NCBI RefSeq assembly: GCF_000968375.1
Contig: NZ_CP009933.1
Location: forward strand, 3,782,001-3,846,000
Reading direction: 5' to 3'
From: Clostridium scatologenes
GTDB lineage: Bacteria; Bacillota; Clostridia; Clostridiales; Clostridiaceae
DNA: 64,000 nt
The translations under genes and the position numbers were made by a program. This document shows, one piece after another, positions 27,610-36,919 of this stretch. Each line of letters begins with the position of its first letter. Position 1 is the first letter of the stretch. The notes beneath the pieces are model-generated. The model was not told where the DNA came from, did not search any database, and saw nothing but the letters and a program-made list of their open reading frames with translations.

Positions 27610-28593
27610 TTAATTAAACATTACTTGTATTAAGTTATCTTCATTAATATTACTCATATATTTTTCAATTGATATATTCTTTAAAATATCTCTTACATTC
27701 TTTTCATTATATCTTATTCCAGTCAAAATGCTTTCCAATTCAATAATGTCGCTTTCACTAAAAAAATCCCCATATAATTTAATGCTGCTTATTAATCCTT
27801 TTTCCACATTTATATTAGCTTGTACTATTCCTCCTAAAAACTTTTTTTCATTAAAATAATTGAACTTAGGAGATTTTCCGTAATTCCATTGCCATGTAGA
27901 ATATTTTTCATCAGAAATCTTTTTTACATTAATCCAATCCTCTTCTGTTAATTCATAAATTTTTACTTCTTTATGTTCACTCATAATAGAATCAGCTAAA
28001 AATTCCTTAAATTTCTCTAAACTCATTAGAGTTTTTAGATGTTCATTTATATTAGTAACCCTGCTTTCTACAGATTTAACCGATTTATCTTGAAACTTTA
28101 TATTCTTTACTTTTAATGCTGATGTTAGATCTCTTATACCAGCTGAGAATAAAATACTACCGTGGTGAAGAATTTTATTTTTATAATTGTATTGAGCATT
28201 CCCTGAAAACTTCTTTCCATCTATAGTTAAATCATTTCTTCCTGATAAATCAGCATTTATACCAATTTTCTTTAATGCATTTATAATAGGATATGTAAAC
28301 TTAGAAAAATCTGCAAAACGATTTTCACTATTATTAGCTATAAAAGTAAAATGTAAATTTCCAAGATCATTAAAAATTGCTCCTCCACCTGACATCCTTC
28401 TTACAACAGGTAAATTGTGCTCTTTTACATAATTCATATTTATTTCCGAAAGAGTATTCTGATTTTTTCCTATTAATATACAACGTTCGTTTCTCCATAA
28501 CATAAAACAATCTTCTTCAAAATTTTTTAGCATATATTCTTCAATAGCATGATTAATATATGGATTAGTATTATCATTCTTAACAAAAATCAT
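27610..28593 (-). CDS. lplA: Lipoate-protein ligase A
   Basis: Activates lipoate with ATP and transfers it to apo lipoyl domains. The 327 residues show N-P-Y-I-N-H-A-I-E-E-Y, N-Q-N-T-L-S-E-I-N, the lipoate-binding R-R-M-S-G-G-G-A-I-F-N-D-L-G-N-L-H-F-T, and G-K-K-F-S-G-N-A-Q with the catalytic Lys region, plus the C-terminal accessory domain (about 240-327). GGAGG precedes the ATG. Paired with lipA it gives both salvage and synthesis of lipoyl groups. Confidence 0.94.
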   Translation of the reverse strand: MIFVKNDNTNPYINHAIEEYMLKNFEEDCFMLWRNERCILIGKNQNTLSEINMNYVKEHNLPVVRRMSGGGAIFNDLGNLHFTFIANNSENRFADFSKFTYPIINALKKIGINADLSGRNDLTIDGKKFSGNAQYNYKNKILHHGSILFSAGIRDLTSALKVKNIKFQDKSVKSVESRVTNINEHLKTLMSLEKFKEFLADSIMSEHKEVKIYELTEEDWINVKKISDEKYSTWQWNYGKSPKFNYFNEKKFLGGIVQANINVEKGLISSIKLYGDFFSESDIIELESILTGIRYNEKNVRDILKNISIEKYMSNINEDNLIQVMFN

Positions 28594-28619
28594 AAAAAAC
28601 CTCCAACTAAATATTTGAA

Positions 28620-29099
28620 TTATTTAGTTTTATAAGTAAATATAATATCCTCTCCTGCTAATACATTTACTCCAACATTTTTATCAATATTTTTAACTCT
28701 ATCACCATTAACAATTAAAACTGGAGTAATTAAAGAAAATCCTTTTTCTTTTATAACTTCCCTATCAATTTTTATTATAGGATCTCCAGCTTTAACTCTG
28801 CTTCCCTCTTGAGCTATTCTTTGAAATCCTTCCCCATCTACTTGTATTGTATCTATTCCTATATGAACTAAAATTTCTACTCCATTATCAAGGGTAATAG
28901 CAAAAGCATGATTTGTTCTAAATATTATAGTTAATACACCATCTGCTGGTGAAACTATTGTATCTCCTGAACAATCAATAGCAACGCCATCTCCAGCAAG
29001 TTTATTAGCAAAAACTTCATCTGGTACCTCTGATAACTCCAATACTTTACCAGATGTAGGCGATATTACAGAATAATCTTTTTTTAATAAATCAAACAT
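28620..29099 (-). CDS. crr: Stand-alone PTS glucose-type EIIA
   Basis: 159-residue EIIA(Glc)-family phosphocarrier, which takes phosphate from HPr on His. It shows S-P-x-S-G-K-V, the first histidine in T-N-H-A-F-A-I, and the phosphorylated histidine in L-V-H-I-G-I-D-T-I. The sequence is full length and not fused to EIIB or EIIC. Its position in an operon with lplA and a MutS-like gene (gaps of 24-26 bases) instead of a sugar transporter suggests it serves permeases elsewhere or acts as a signalling partner. Confidence 0.93.
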   Translation of the reverse strand: MFDLLKKDYSVISPTSGKVLELSEVPDEVFANKLAGDGVAIDCSGDTIVSPADGVLTIIFRTNHAFAITLDNGVEILVHIGIDTIQVDGEGFQRIAQEGSRVKAGDPIIKIDREVIKEKGFSLITPVLIVNGDRVKNIDKNVGVNVLAGEDIIFTYKTK

Positions 29100-29123
29100 A
29101 TTATACCCTCCTAAAGTTTATAT

Positions 29124-30941
29124 TTATTTTTGTACATAATTTTCAATTTCTATTCCTGCCATTTTCATTAAATAAAGAGCATTTCTAGTTTTTGATATAC
29201 CTCTTTGAAGCTTATAATCGAAATAAATTTTATTATCTTTATAATATTCTCTAAAATGATAATTTCTTATTTTATTATTACTTTCCTTTTCCAAAGCACC
29301 CAATTCTAAATCATGAGTAGATACTAAGCCTAATGTTTTTTCTTTACTTAAACTATTTATTAAAACTTTAGCTCCTGTATGTCTATCTAACGAATTAGTT
29401 CCTTTAAAAATTTCATCTAATAAGAAAAATATTTTTCTTTTTTCTTTAGAAGCTTTAACAATATTCTTTATTTTTAAAAGTTCTGCATAAAAAGAAGATA
29501 TATTTTTTTCTAGATTGTCACTAACCCTCATACAAGTATATACTTTCATTATAGAACAATAAAAACTATCAGCAAATACTGCCGCCCCTGAATAGGCCAA
29601 TACTAAATTAATCCCTGAGGTTCTAAGCAATGTGCTTTTACCAGACATATTAGAACCTGTTATGAGCGCTACATTATATGGTTTTTTTATTATTAAATTA
29701 TTACATACACCTTTCTCTCCTAATAGTGGATGTGCCATATTCCTAGCCTGAAATACTAAATCATTTTCAACAATTCTAGGAATACACCATTTTGGATGAT
29801 CATAATTTATAATTGATAAACTGCTCAATTCCTCAAACTGTCCAATAGTATTAATCCACTTTTGTAAACTCCCTCCACATTTTTCCTTCCACTTTTCTAA
29901 TTCAAACATATATTGATAATCCAATAATAATAATGTATTTATAATTATATACATAGAATTTCTACGATCAGAAATTACATCACATAACTTTACTAATTTT
30001 TTTATTTGTTCAGATGCTTTATATTTATCATTTATAAGCTTACTTTTTAACTCTATTAAATATGCAGAATGAAATTTTTCTTTCTCAATTAATTTTATCA
30101 TTTTATCATAGATCTTTATACTATTTTTAAATTCATAAACTACTCCCAAACTCTTAAATCTTTGACTCGCCTTTGGAATAAGCAAAAAAAACTGAAAAAC
30201 TATTAATAATAATGGTATAGATCTAGATACACTATTAGTAACAAAATATAATATAATCATACTAATTGTAATAGCTGGTAACACCTTAAATATTAGAACT
30301 AAATATTTATTAGTATAGATAGAATTTCTATTCTTTGCTAATTTAATCATAGGTGATGGATCATTTATTTCTTCATTTATAATTTTTCCTTCTGCTTCAA
30401 ACCTTTGTCTCCATTTAAGTTTTTTTGATAACTCTTTTATAGCCTCTTGTCTTTTTTCAATTTCTTCTACATTTTTTAAGCATGAAGAAAGCGAATCTCT
30501 TAACTTTCTTCTACCTACATAAGTATTAGCAGTATTAATCCATTGAAAAAGAGAACCCCTACCAAAAATATCTAAATCAAAGGAATAATTGTGATCTATA
30601 TCTATAAATTCCTCACCATCATCAATGAAATTCTTCCATTTACTATTAAAGCGTTTTATACAATTATCATTTATTTTGCTAAGCACTAAAGAATAATTTC
30701 TGTTTCTTTTAATTTTTCCATGTATAACAACTACAAAAACAAATAATATTAAAAAGCATAAAAATGAACTTATACTTAAGTAAATATATTTTTTTGTATA
30801 TAAAAATCCTGTTAATATAATTCCAACAAAAAAAATAATAAGCCTTACAGTACTCATAATACTTATAGCTCTATTTTGTCTTTTTACTAAATTTAAATAA
30901 TTATTTTTTCTCTTCTCATAAAATTTTTCTCCAATTACCAC
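29124..30941 (-). CDS. Membrane-anchored MutS-like ATPase
   Basis: About 605 residues. It has two N-terminal helices, two more mid-protein, a MutS core/lever-like helical region, and a C-terminal MutS ATPase domain with Walker A T-G-S-N-M-S-G-K-S-T, L-L-D-E-I-F-K-G-T-N-S as Walker B and the S-T-H-D motif. It lacks the mismatch-recognition domain of MutS, and the four membrane helices argue against ordinary mismatch repair. I chose a GTG start after the GGAGGAGG site; a TTG ten codons earlier is possible. First gene of the crr-lplA-lipA operon; the function is unknown. Confidence 0.8.
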   Translation of the reverse strand: MVIGEKFYEKRKNNYLNLVKRQNRAISIMSTVRLIIFFVGIILTGFLYTKKYIYLSISSFLCFLILFVFVVVIHGKIKRNRNYSLVLSKINDNCIKRFNSKWKNFIDDGEEFIDIDHNYSFDLDIFGRGSLFQWINTANTYVGRRKLRDSLSSCLKNVEEIEKRQEAIKELSKKLKWRQRFEAEGKIINEEINDPSPMIKLAKNRNSIYTNKYLVLIFKVLPAITISMIILYFVTNSVSRSIPLLLIVFQFFLLIPKASQRFKSLGVVYEFKNSIKIYDKMIKLIEKEKFHSAYLIELKSKLINDKYKASEQIKKLVKLCDVISDRRNSMYIIINTLLLLDYQYMFELEKWKEKCGGSLQKWINTIGQFEELSSLSIINYDHPKWCIPRIVENDLVFQARNMAHPLLGEKGVCNNLIIKKPYNVALITGSNMSGKSTLLRTSGINLVLAYSGAAVFADSFYCSIMKVYTCMRVSDNLEKNISSFYAELLKIKNIVKASKEKRKIFFLLDEIFKGTNSLDRHTGAKVLINSLSKEKTLGLVSTHDLELGALEKESNNKIRNYHFREYYKDNKIYFDYKLQRGISKTRNALYLMKMAGIEIENYVQK

Positions 30942-31158
30942 TAAACATTTTCCTCCTCCTATGGAAGCCAATATATTTTTGTTTTTTAATCATATAAGGG
31001 TATCCCACCTTTATATTCTATTTATATAACTAAATTCCCTTTATTTTTGTGTTAATTTAACTTTATTATGCCTCATGCATACCTATTTATTTTACAACAA
31101 ATCATATAACTATTATTATTGACAATTTCACACATACATTTCATTGTATTATAACTTT

Positions 31159-31174
31159 AGTAACATTTGTTACT
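31159..31174. promoter_or_regulatory. Perfect palindrome upstream of the hemerythrin operon
   Basis: AGTAACA and TGTTACT flank TT, about 75 bases before the first start codon and just after TTGACA and TATTAT/TATAAC-like promoter elements at about 31118-31153. The symmetry and place suggest a repressor or CRP/FNR-type site; the regulator is unknown. The rest of 30972-31247 has no gene. Confidence 0.4.
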
Positions 31175-31247
31175 GATTTATAATATATATTTACATATAA
31201 TAAAAAATATCAAATTAAAGTTAAAATAATAATTCAGGAGGTTAGTT

Positions 31248-31895
31248 ATGAGTTTGTTTTTAGGAAAAATTCACTATTGGTTATTTGATAAAATAAAATG
31301 GTTTGAAGGTTTAGAAAGTGAAATAGTAAACTTTGCTGAAGCTAAAAATTTACCTGTAGACAATTGGAAAGAGGAGATATATAAAAATTTTGGTTATCCT
31401 ATTGAAGATAAACCTCTAGAAGATATGATAGATACATCAAATATACATGGATGGCTTCAAGATAAAATTTCAAAAGCAGAAGGAAGGCATGCAGCATGGA
31501 TTACCAAAATACTAAGTTCCTCACAAGAATATAAAGAGGATCTAATAAATATATTTGAAAAGCAAGGTAATGAATTAGGCATTAAATATAGAGAAAATAT
31601 GATTCCTAATACACCAGAAGAAATTTATAATATTATAAATGATTTTATTCTAGAAGGTATGCCTTGTGATAGAGTTTCAGAAGAATTAGAAAATAATTCT
31701 GAGCTTTATATGTGGAAAACAAATCTTTGTCTGCATAGTAAATACTGGGACAGTGTTCATGGCGATGTAAATAACTTTTATATTCTTAGAGATGTATGGA
31801 TAGAATCCTTTGTAAAAGCTTTAAATAGCAATTTTTTATATAGTGTAATTATAGTTAACAATAAAAGAGTTCAACAAATCAAAAAAATTTCTTAA
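31248..31895 (+). CDS. Conserved-looking protein of unknown function with internal repeat
   Basis: 215 residues, not recognised. The N-terminal third holds a duplicated motif: K-I-H-Y-W-L-F-D-K-I-K-W-F-E-G (7-21) and N-I-H-G-W-L-Q-D-K-I-S-K-A-E-G (65-79), each with a His that could bind metal or haem. The rest is helical, ends in a hydrophobic strand, and has no signal peptide or membrane helix. A strong AGGAGG site precedes it, and it is followed 16 bases later by a hemerythrin, so a role in oxygen or nitric oxide response is a guess from context only. Confidence 0.8.
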   Translation: MSLFLGKIHYWLFDKIKWFEGLESEIVNFAEAKNLPVDNWKEEIYKNFGYPIEDKPLEDMIDTSNIHGWLQDKISKAEGRHAAWITKILSSSQEYKEDLINIFEKQGNELGIKYRENMIPNTPEEIYNIINDFILEGMPCDRVSEELENNSELYMWKTNLCLHSKYWDSVHGDVNNFYILRDVWIESFVKALNSNFLYSVIIVNNKRVQQIKKIS

Positions 31896-31911
31896 ATAAG
31901 GAAGTGATTTT

Positions 31912-32472
31912 ATGAATGCTCTAGAAATAATGGTTGGAGAACATTCAAATATTAAAAGAATGCTTAAAATAGTAAGAAAATATTGCTATAAAGTATTAAA
32001 AAATGAAGCTTTAGATTACAATGATTTCTATAAAATAATAGATTTTGTTAGAAATTATGCAGATAAGCATCATCATAGTAAAGAAGAAAATATATTATTT
32101 GATCTTTTAAGTAATCAGTTTGGAGAAAAAATTAAAAATGGTCCTATAATGGGAATGCTAGTAGAACATGACTTAGGTAGACTATACATGTCAAATTTAG
32201 AAAATGCATTAAAGCGATTAGAAGCTGGAAAGGAAGATGCAAAATTAGATATAATTGCAAACTCGATTTCCTATACAGATTTACTAACTCGGCATATTGA
32301 ACGTGAAGATACAGCCTTATACAAATTTGCAGAACGCTCATTATCAGAAGAAAATGTAAAAATACTAAATGAAAAATCTGAAGAAGTTGAAAAAAATGCT
32401 GCTTTAAATAGTATACAAGATAAATATCAAAAACTTATTGATGAACTAGAAAGAAAGCTTGATTCTATTTAA
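31912..32472 (+). CDS. Hemerythrin-domain protein
   Basis: 186-residue four-helix bundle. The di-iron ligands are recognisable: H in G-E-H-S-N-I-K-R (about residue 11), the H-H-H-S-K-E-E cluster (about 52-58), E-H-D-L-G-R (about 85) and H-I-E-R-E-D-T-A-L-Y (about 125-134). Bacterial hemerythrins of this form bind O2 or NO, store or sense iron, or protect against oxidative damage; which applies here is not known. It shares a transcript with the preceding gene and ends in a strong hairpin. Confidence 0.9.
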   Translation: MNALEIMVGEHSNIKRMLKIVRKYCYKVLKNEALDYNDFYKIIDFVRNYADKHHHSKEENILFDLLSNQFGEKIKNGPIMGMLVEHDLGRLYMSNLENALKRLEAGKEDAKLDIIANSISYTDLLTRHIEREDTALYKFAERSLSEENVKILNEKSEEVEKNAALNSIQDKYQKLIDELERKLDSI

Positions 32473-32479
32473 GATAAAT

Positions 32480-32520
32480 AATGTGACACAACTTTCCAAA
32501 AGTTGTGTCGCATTATTTTT
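32480..32520 (+). terminator. Terminator after the hemerythrin gene
   Basis: AATGTGACACAACTT pairs with AAGTTGTGTCGCATT (one G-U), followed by ATTTTTATTT. It sits between convergent genes and may also help end the nucleotidase transcript. Confidence 0.88.
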
Positions 32521-32522
32521 AT

Positions 32523-35500
32523 TTAGTTTCCTATACCTACTGGTAGTTTAGTTTGTCCTCCAAGTAGTATTACAATACTATTAGGATTAGTATTACTGTT
32601 AATATAATCTGTAGTTACCTTTGGAACATTATTATATACTAACATTATTGCAGAAGAACTTTGTGCTGCTAATGCAGAACCTGACAATCCATCTGCAAAT
32701 TCAGTACCAGTTGCACCATCTCCTAACGCTACAAACATTTTATCCAATTTCAAATCATTTTGGAACTCTTTCATTACTGCCACATTTGTTTCAAATCTAT
32801 TACTGCCTCCAAGTCTTACTGCATTCTTAGATAAAACTTTATCTAAAGAAACCTCTACTGATTTGCTAATTGCACCATCTAATCCAATTATATAAAAATT
32901 CTTTGCCTTATTTTCATTAATATATGCACCTACACTATCTGGAAGTCTATTGCCTTCTGTTAAAAGTATTGGCATTCCTTTTGATGCAGCCACTGATGAT
33001 ACTGATAGAGCATCAGGATAATTGTATCCATTAACAAAAATAGCTTTATCCTTAATTCCTACTTCTTTTGCAATATTGACAGAAGTTTCAAATCTATTTT
33101 TTCCATATATTCTCTTAACTTCTGGTTTAACCTTTAAATCATTTTGTATATTGCCTTCTATTTGTTTAGATACAGAACCTTCACCACCAACAATTATTAC
33201 ATGCTTAACATTTAATCTTTCTAATTCAGCTTTTGAAGATTCAGGAAGTTTATTCTGTTGTGTCAATAATATTGGTGCATTAAATTTTTTAGCCATTGGT
33301 GCTGCGCAAAGAGCATCTGCAAAAACTTCACCACTGGCAATTATTGCATAGTCAGAACCTTTATCCCATCCATTTTTAGAAATATTAGCTGCAGTTTCAT
33401 ATCTATCAGCACCCTTTATTGTTTGTACTGTAAATGGATATATTGGAGTAGTACTTAACTTCCAATTCTTATCTACAGTTGGTGTAATAGTTTTATTTTC
33501 TTGAATGTATTTAGTCATCATATTTCTAACTTGACCATCATCTCCTAAAGCCTTAGCTGAATCATACATTACTATAGATGTATCTCCAGGTTTTAAGCCA
33601 GCTGCAGCCATAAAGCCTCCACCACCATTAAACCTATAGTTATTTATAGCTACTGTAAATTCATCTGTATCCTTTACTGGTACTCCATTAAACTTTAAGT
33701 TCTTAATTCTGCTTATTGATTTAACTTCCCCTGTTTTAGAATCCACTGTACATGCCGGTTGTGTTAAATCAACATCATAAGTTGCTCCATATAATTGATC
33801 CAAATTATAGTCTGGAACATTTAAAGCTTTATCCTTACTTACAGCATCATTAGGATTATTTACCTGCCCATAGTATCTTGCAGAAAACTCCATCCACTTT
33901 TTAATCTGAGCTCCATTCATTTTTATTCCATATAGGAAATTCTCAAATACATATACTCCCATTATATTTTGAATTGTTATATCTCCTTTTGGTATATATG
34001 CACTTTCACTTAAAGGTGCTGCTATAGACAATTGAGTTCCTGCTCCCTTTTGTTGTACCTTGTTTATTAAGTCCATAATAGCTGTTGGCTCCATTGTTTG
34101 TCCCTTACCTGGAAATTCTCCTGATGATTGTCCAATTACTGTTGCCATATATTTCAAAGTTGTATCCTCATAAGGTTGTGCTAATTTAGTTATAGAATCA
34201 TCTGCTGCGATTTTATCATCCATAGGTACTGTTTTAGCATTGATTGTTCCTATAGTTCCATTTGCATTTATATTTATATCTAATTGCGAAACATATTGTC
34301 CTGATTTTGCTGGTTCAGTAACAGGAACAACTTTTCCAGAAGGATTCTTCAATGTAACATCGCTGGATATATTTTTATGAGCATGTCCACATATTATAGC
34401 ATCTATGCCATTTACACTTGTTGCCAAAGCTTTTACTTGATTTTCAGGTATTGTATCTGTAGCTGTTTCTTCTCCACTATGGATAGTAACTATTACTAAA
34501 TCTGCCTTCTCATCATTTCTTAATATTGGAACCCACTTTTTAGCTTCATCCACTGGATCATTAAATTTTAATCCATTGTAGTTAGATGCATTTTCCCAAT
34601 TAGGAATACACTTAGTTGTTAATCCTAATATACCAACTTTAACATTTTTTCCATTTACATTAAGAGTTTTTGTAATATAAGGTTTTACAAAGTTTGAACT
34701 ATCAGAAGTTTTATAAGTATTTGCTGATAATACATTTACATTTTCTTTTTGAGCATCTTTAATTACCCTGTTTAAAACTTCTAATCCATAATTGAATTCA
34801 TGGTTACCAAGTGTCCATGAATCATATTTCATAGCCCCCATAACCTTCATCATTGGATATTCTGACTTTGTATCTACTTTGTCATAGTAATAAGATAATG
34901 GTGTTCCTTGAATAGTATCACCAGAATCCACAAGCATTACATTTGGATTTGCATTTCTTAAGTTATTTACATAAGTTGAAACTTTAGCTAGTCCTAAATT
35001 TGCAGCTTTTCCTGTGCTGTAATCTATAGGATATATACTTCCGTGAATGTCTGAAGTTCCTACTATGGATATTTGTGAAGCCCCATTAGTGGCTATTCTC
35101 TTATCCATTGAAGCTATTATACCCTTATTTGCTTTTATGTTTTCAATTAATGAATCTCTTACAAGTATATGCGTATCATTATAAGTTTCTTTAACTGATG
35201 ACTCATTAAATACAACAAAGCCATCTCCTCCTGTTGCCATAAAATCATTAGTAGCAACCTTCAAGGTTTCTTTATCAGAAATAGCTGTTCCATCTGCCTT
35301 TTTTATATCTATTACTCTATTTCCAGATGGTTTTGTTGAATCATAAGTAACCTTAAGTCCCGACATTTGAACTCCAACTCCATTGTCTGCAAAGGCTTCT
35401 TCAAATACCTTTGTTAACTGAGCTTTATTCATCTTTACTGTAGTTACTACATTATCAAAAGGCATTAAGTAAAATATTGTTCCAACTGTTATGTCACCTT

Positions 35501-36680
35501 TTGGTATATCAACTCTTATTCCTCCATTATTTTGCAACCCAACATCTGCATTTCCTTTATTTTTTATAATATCAGCTGTCCAATTTCCCAAATAAGATTC
35601 TCCAAAAGGAGCTGTATCTTGTTTTCTAGTTAAATCTTTATCTGTCTTGCCTATAACTTCATTGAAGGTTGAACCAACTTGCTTTTTAGCATCAGCTACT
35701 ATGGATAATGCATTAGCATCAGTGATTGGATTTTTTGCTTTGTATCCATTATCTTTATTATTATCTAATGCTATATAACTTGTAGTTGGATTTATAAATG
35801 ATACTTTTCCTGAAGATTCTACAGACATTTTTAAATCTATAAAACCTTTTGCTTGCGCTTTACCTATAACAACTGGTATACCTGTTTTACTTACAGCTTG
35901 TACAGCAGTATGTGAATGTCCTCCTAACACTGCATCTACATTGGAAAGCTTGTCTGCTATGTCAAAAACTTTACCTGTTTTACAGTCTTGATTACTTCCT
36001 TCATGCATAAGTGCTAAAATTACATCTGCTTTTTTATTATCTTTAATGTCCTTAGCTAAATTATTTATCTCATTTAAAGGATCTGTAAACTTATAATTTG
36101 CTACATTATTTGGAAGAACTATTCCTGGTGTTTCTGTAGTTATTGCACCTATAACTGCAATTTTTACTCCATCTTTATTTATAATTTTATATGGCTCAAA
36201 AACTCTTTCTCCAGTATTTTTATTATAAAGATTTGAACATACAATTGAATATTTGGAATCCTTCATTGTAGTGTTTATAATTTTGTCTAGTCCCCAATCA
36301 AATTCATGATTTCCAAGAGCTGTTACTTCCATTCCAATACTGCTCATTAACTTTTGTACAGGAACTCCAAATAAAACATTTGACATTGGTGAACCTTGAT
36401 ACAAATCTCCTCCCCCAAGAACCAGTGTTCTATTTGGATTTGCATTTTTAATATTGTCAATATTTTTAGCAAGTACTGCTCCTGCAGGTAATGGAGGTGT
36501 GCTTGCATCCTCTAATGCACCATGAAAATCTGTAATTTCAATTAAATCAAATAATTTTCCAGATTCACTTGCTTTAACATCTGTAAAAGCAGTTGGTGTT
36601 AAAAGTGATACTACCATTAGTACTGTCATTACTAAGGATGTAAACTTCTTGTTTTTAAAAGCTTTTAACAAAATTATCAT
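32523..36680 (-). CDS. Secreted tandem 5'-nucleotidase / cyclic phosphodiesterase with CWB2 repeats
   Basis: 1385 residues. The signal peptide ends near residue 38 (T-P-T-A-F-T-D-V-K-A). Two complete calcineurin-like plus 5'-nucleotidase C-terminal units follow: unit 1 (about 40-530) with T-D-F-H-G-A-L, G-G-D-L-Y-Q-G-S-P and G-N-H-E-F-D-W-G; unit 2 (about 535-1060) with T-S-D-I-H-G, D-S-G-D-T-I-Q-G-T-P and L-G-N-H-E-F-N-Y-G. From about 1083 three CWB2 repeats (G-A-D-R-Y-E-T, G-K-N-R-F-E-T, G-S-N-R-F-E-T) give non-covalent wall attachment. The two-unit layout resembles B. subtilis YfkN. It should release phosphate and nucleosides outside the cell. Confidence 0.93.
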   Translation of the reverse strand: MIILLKAFKNKKFTSLVMTVLMVVSLLTPTAFTDVKASESGKLFDLIEITDFHGALEDASTPPLPAGAVLAKNIDNIKNANPNRTLVLGGGDLYQGSPMSNVLFGVPVQKLMSSIGMEVTALGNHEFDWGLDKIINTTMKDSKYSIVCSNLYNKNTGERVFEPYKIINKDGVKIAVIGAITTETPGIVLPNNVANYKFTDPLNEINNLAKDIKDNKKADVILALMHEGSNQDCKTGKVFDIADKLSNVDAVLGGHSHTAVQAVSKTGIPVVIGKAQAKGFIDLKMSVESSGKVSFINPTTSYIALDNNKDNGYKAKNPITDANALSIVADAKKQVGSTFNEVIGKTDKDLTRKQDTAPFGESYLGNWTADIIKNKGNADVGLQNNGGIRVDIPKGDITVGTIFYLMPFDNVVTTVKMNKAQLTKVFEEAFADNGVGVQMSGLKVTYDSTKPSGNRVIDIKKADGTAISDKETLKVATNDFMATGGDGFVVFNESSVKETYNDTHILVRDSLIENIKANKGIIASMDKRIATNGASQISIVGTSDIHGSIYPIDYSTGKAANLGLAKVSTYVNNLRNANPNVMLVDSGDTIQGTPLSYYYDKVDTKSEYPMMKVMGAMKYDSWTLGNHEFNYGLEVLNRVIKDAQKENVNVLSANTYKTSDSSNFVKPYITKTLNVNGKNVKVGILGLTTKCIPNWENASNYNGLKFNDPVDEAKKWVPILRNDEKADLVIVTIHSGEETATDTIPENQVKALATSVNGIDAIICGHAHKNISSDVTLKNPSGKVVPVTEPAKSGQYVSQLDININANGTIGTINAKTVPMDDKIAADDSITKLAQPYEDTTLKYMATVIGQSSGEFPGKGQTMEPTAIMDLINKVQQKGAGTQLSIAAPLSESAYIPKGDITIQNIMGVYVFENFLYGIKMNGAQIKKWMEFSARYYGQVNNPNDAVSKDKALNVPDYNLDQLYGATYDVDLTQPACTVDSKTGEVKSISRIKNLKFNGVPVKDTDEFTVAINNYRFNGGGGFMAAAGLKPGDTSIVMYDSAKALGDDGQVRNMMTKYIQENKTITPTVDKNWKLSTTPIYPFTVQTIKGADRYETAANISKNGWDKGSDYAIIASGEVFADALCAAPMAKKFNAPILLTQQNKLPESSKAELERLNVKHVIIVGGEGSVSKQIEGNIQNDLKVKPEVKRIYGKNRFETSVNIAKEVGIKDKAIFVNGYNYPDALSVSSVAASKGMPILLTEGNRLPDSVGAYINENKAKNFYIIGLDGAISKSVEVSLDKVLSKNAVRLGGSNRFETNVAVMKEFQNDLKLDKMFVALGDGATGTEFADGLSGSALAAQSSSAIMLVYNNVPKVTTDYINSNTNPNSIVILLGGQTKLPVGIGN

Positions 36681-36869
36681 CTACCTTCCTTTTAATTTAT
36701 AGTCTATTGGAAATATATTCACATATAAAAATTATATAACAATGTTAATTTTTTGTAAATTGGTAACCGAATGTTTATAAAAATAAACTACAACTTAAAA
36801 TTACTTTAATTCTTCATGTTGATACATATATGTAAGTGTAATATACTTTAAAGAAAACGTCATAATTTT

Positions 36870-36917
36870 ATGAAAGAGGTGAACATTAAAGTAGATTTAA
36901 CATCTATTTTTTATTAA
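36870..36917 (+). CDS. Possible 15-codon leader peptide before the hybrid kinase
   Basis: A short frame reads M-K-E-V-N-I-K-V-D-L-T-S-I-F-Y and stops two bases before the kinase ATG, close enough for translational coupling. The kinase has no ribosome-binding site of its own; the only AGAGGTG lies inside this frame. The candidate itself has no clear site upstream of its ATG. Confidence 0.25.
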   Translation: MKEVNIKVDLTSIFY

Positions 36918-36919
36918 TT

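Noticed and set aside
32480..32520. GACACAA sequence in the hemerythrin terminator as another repeat-family copy
   Set aside because: It shares only seven bases with the ends of the MITE-like elements and lacks their arms; it is fully explained as a terminator stem.
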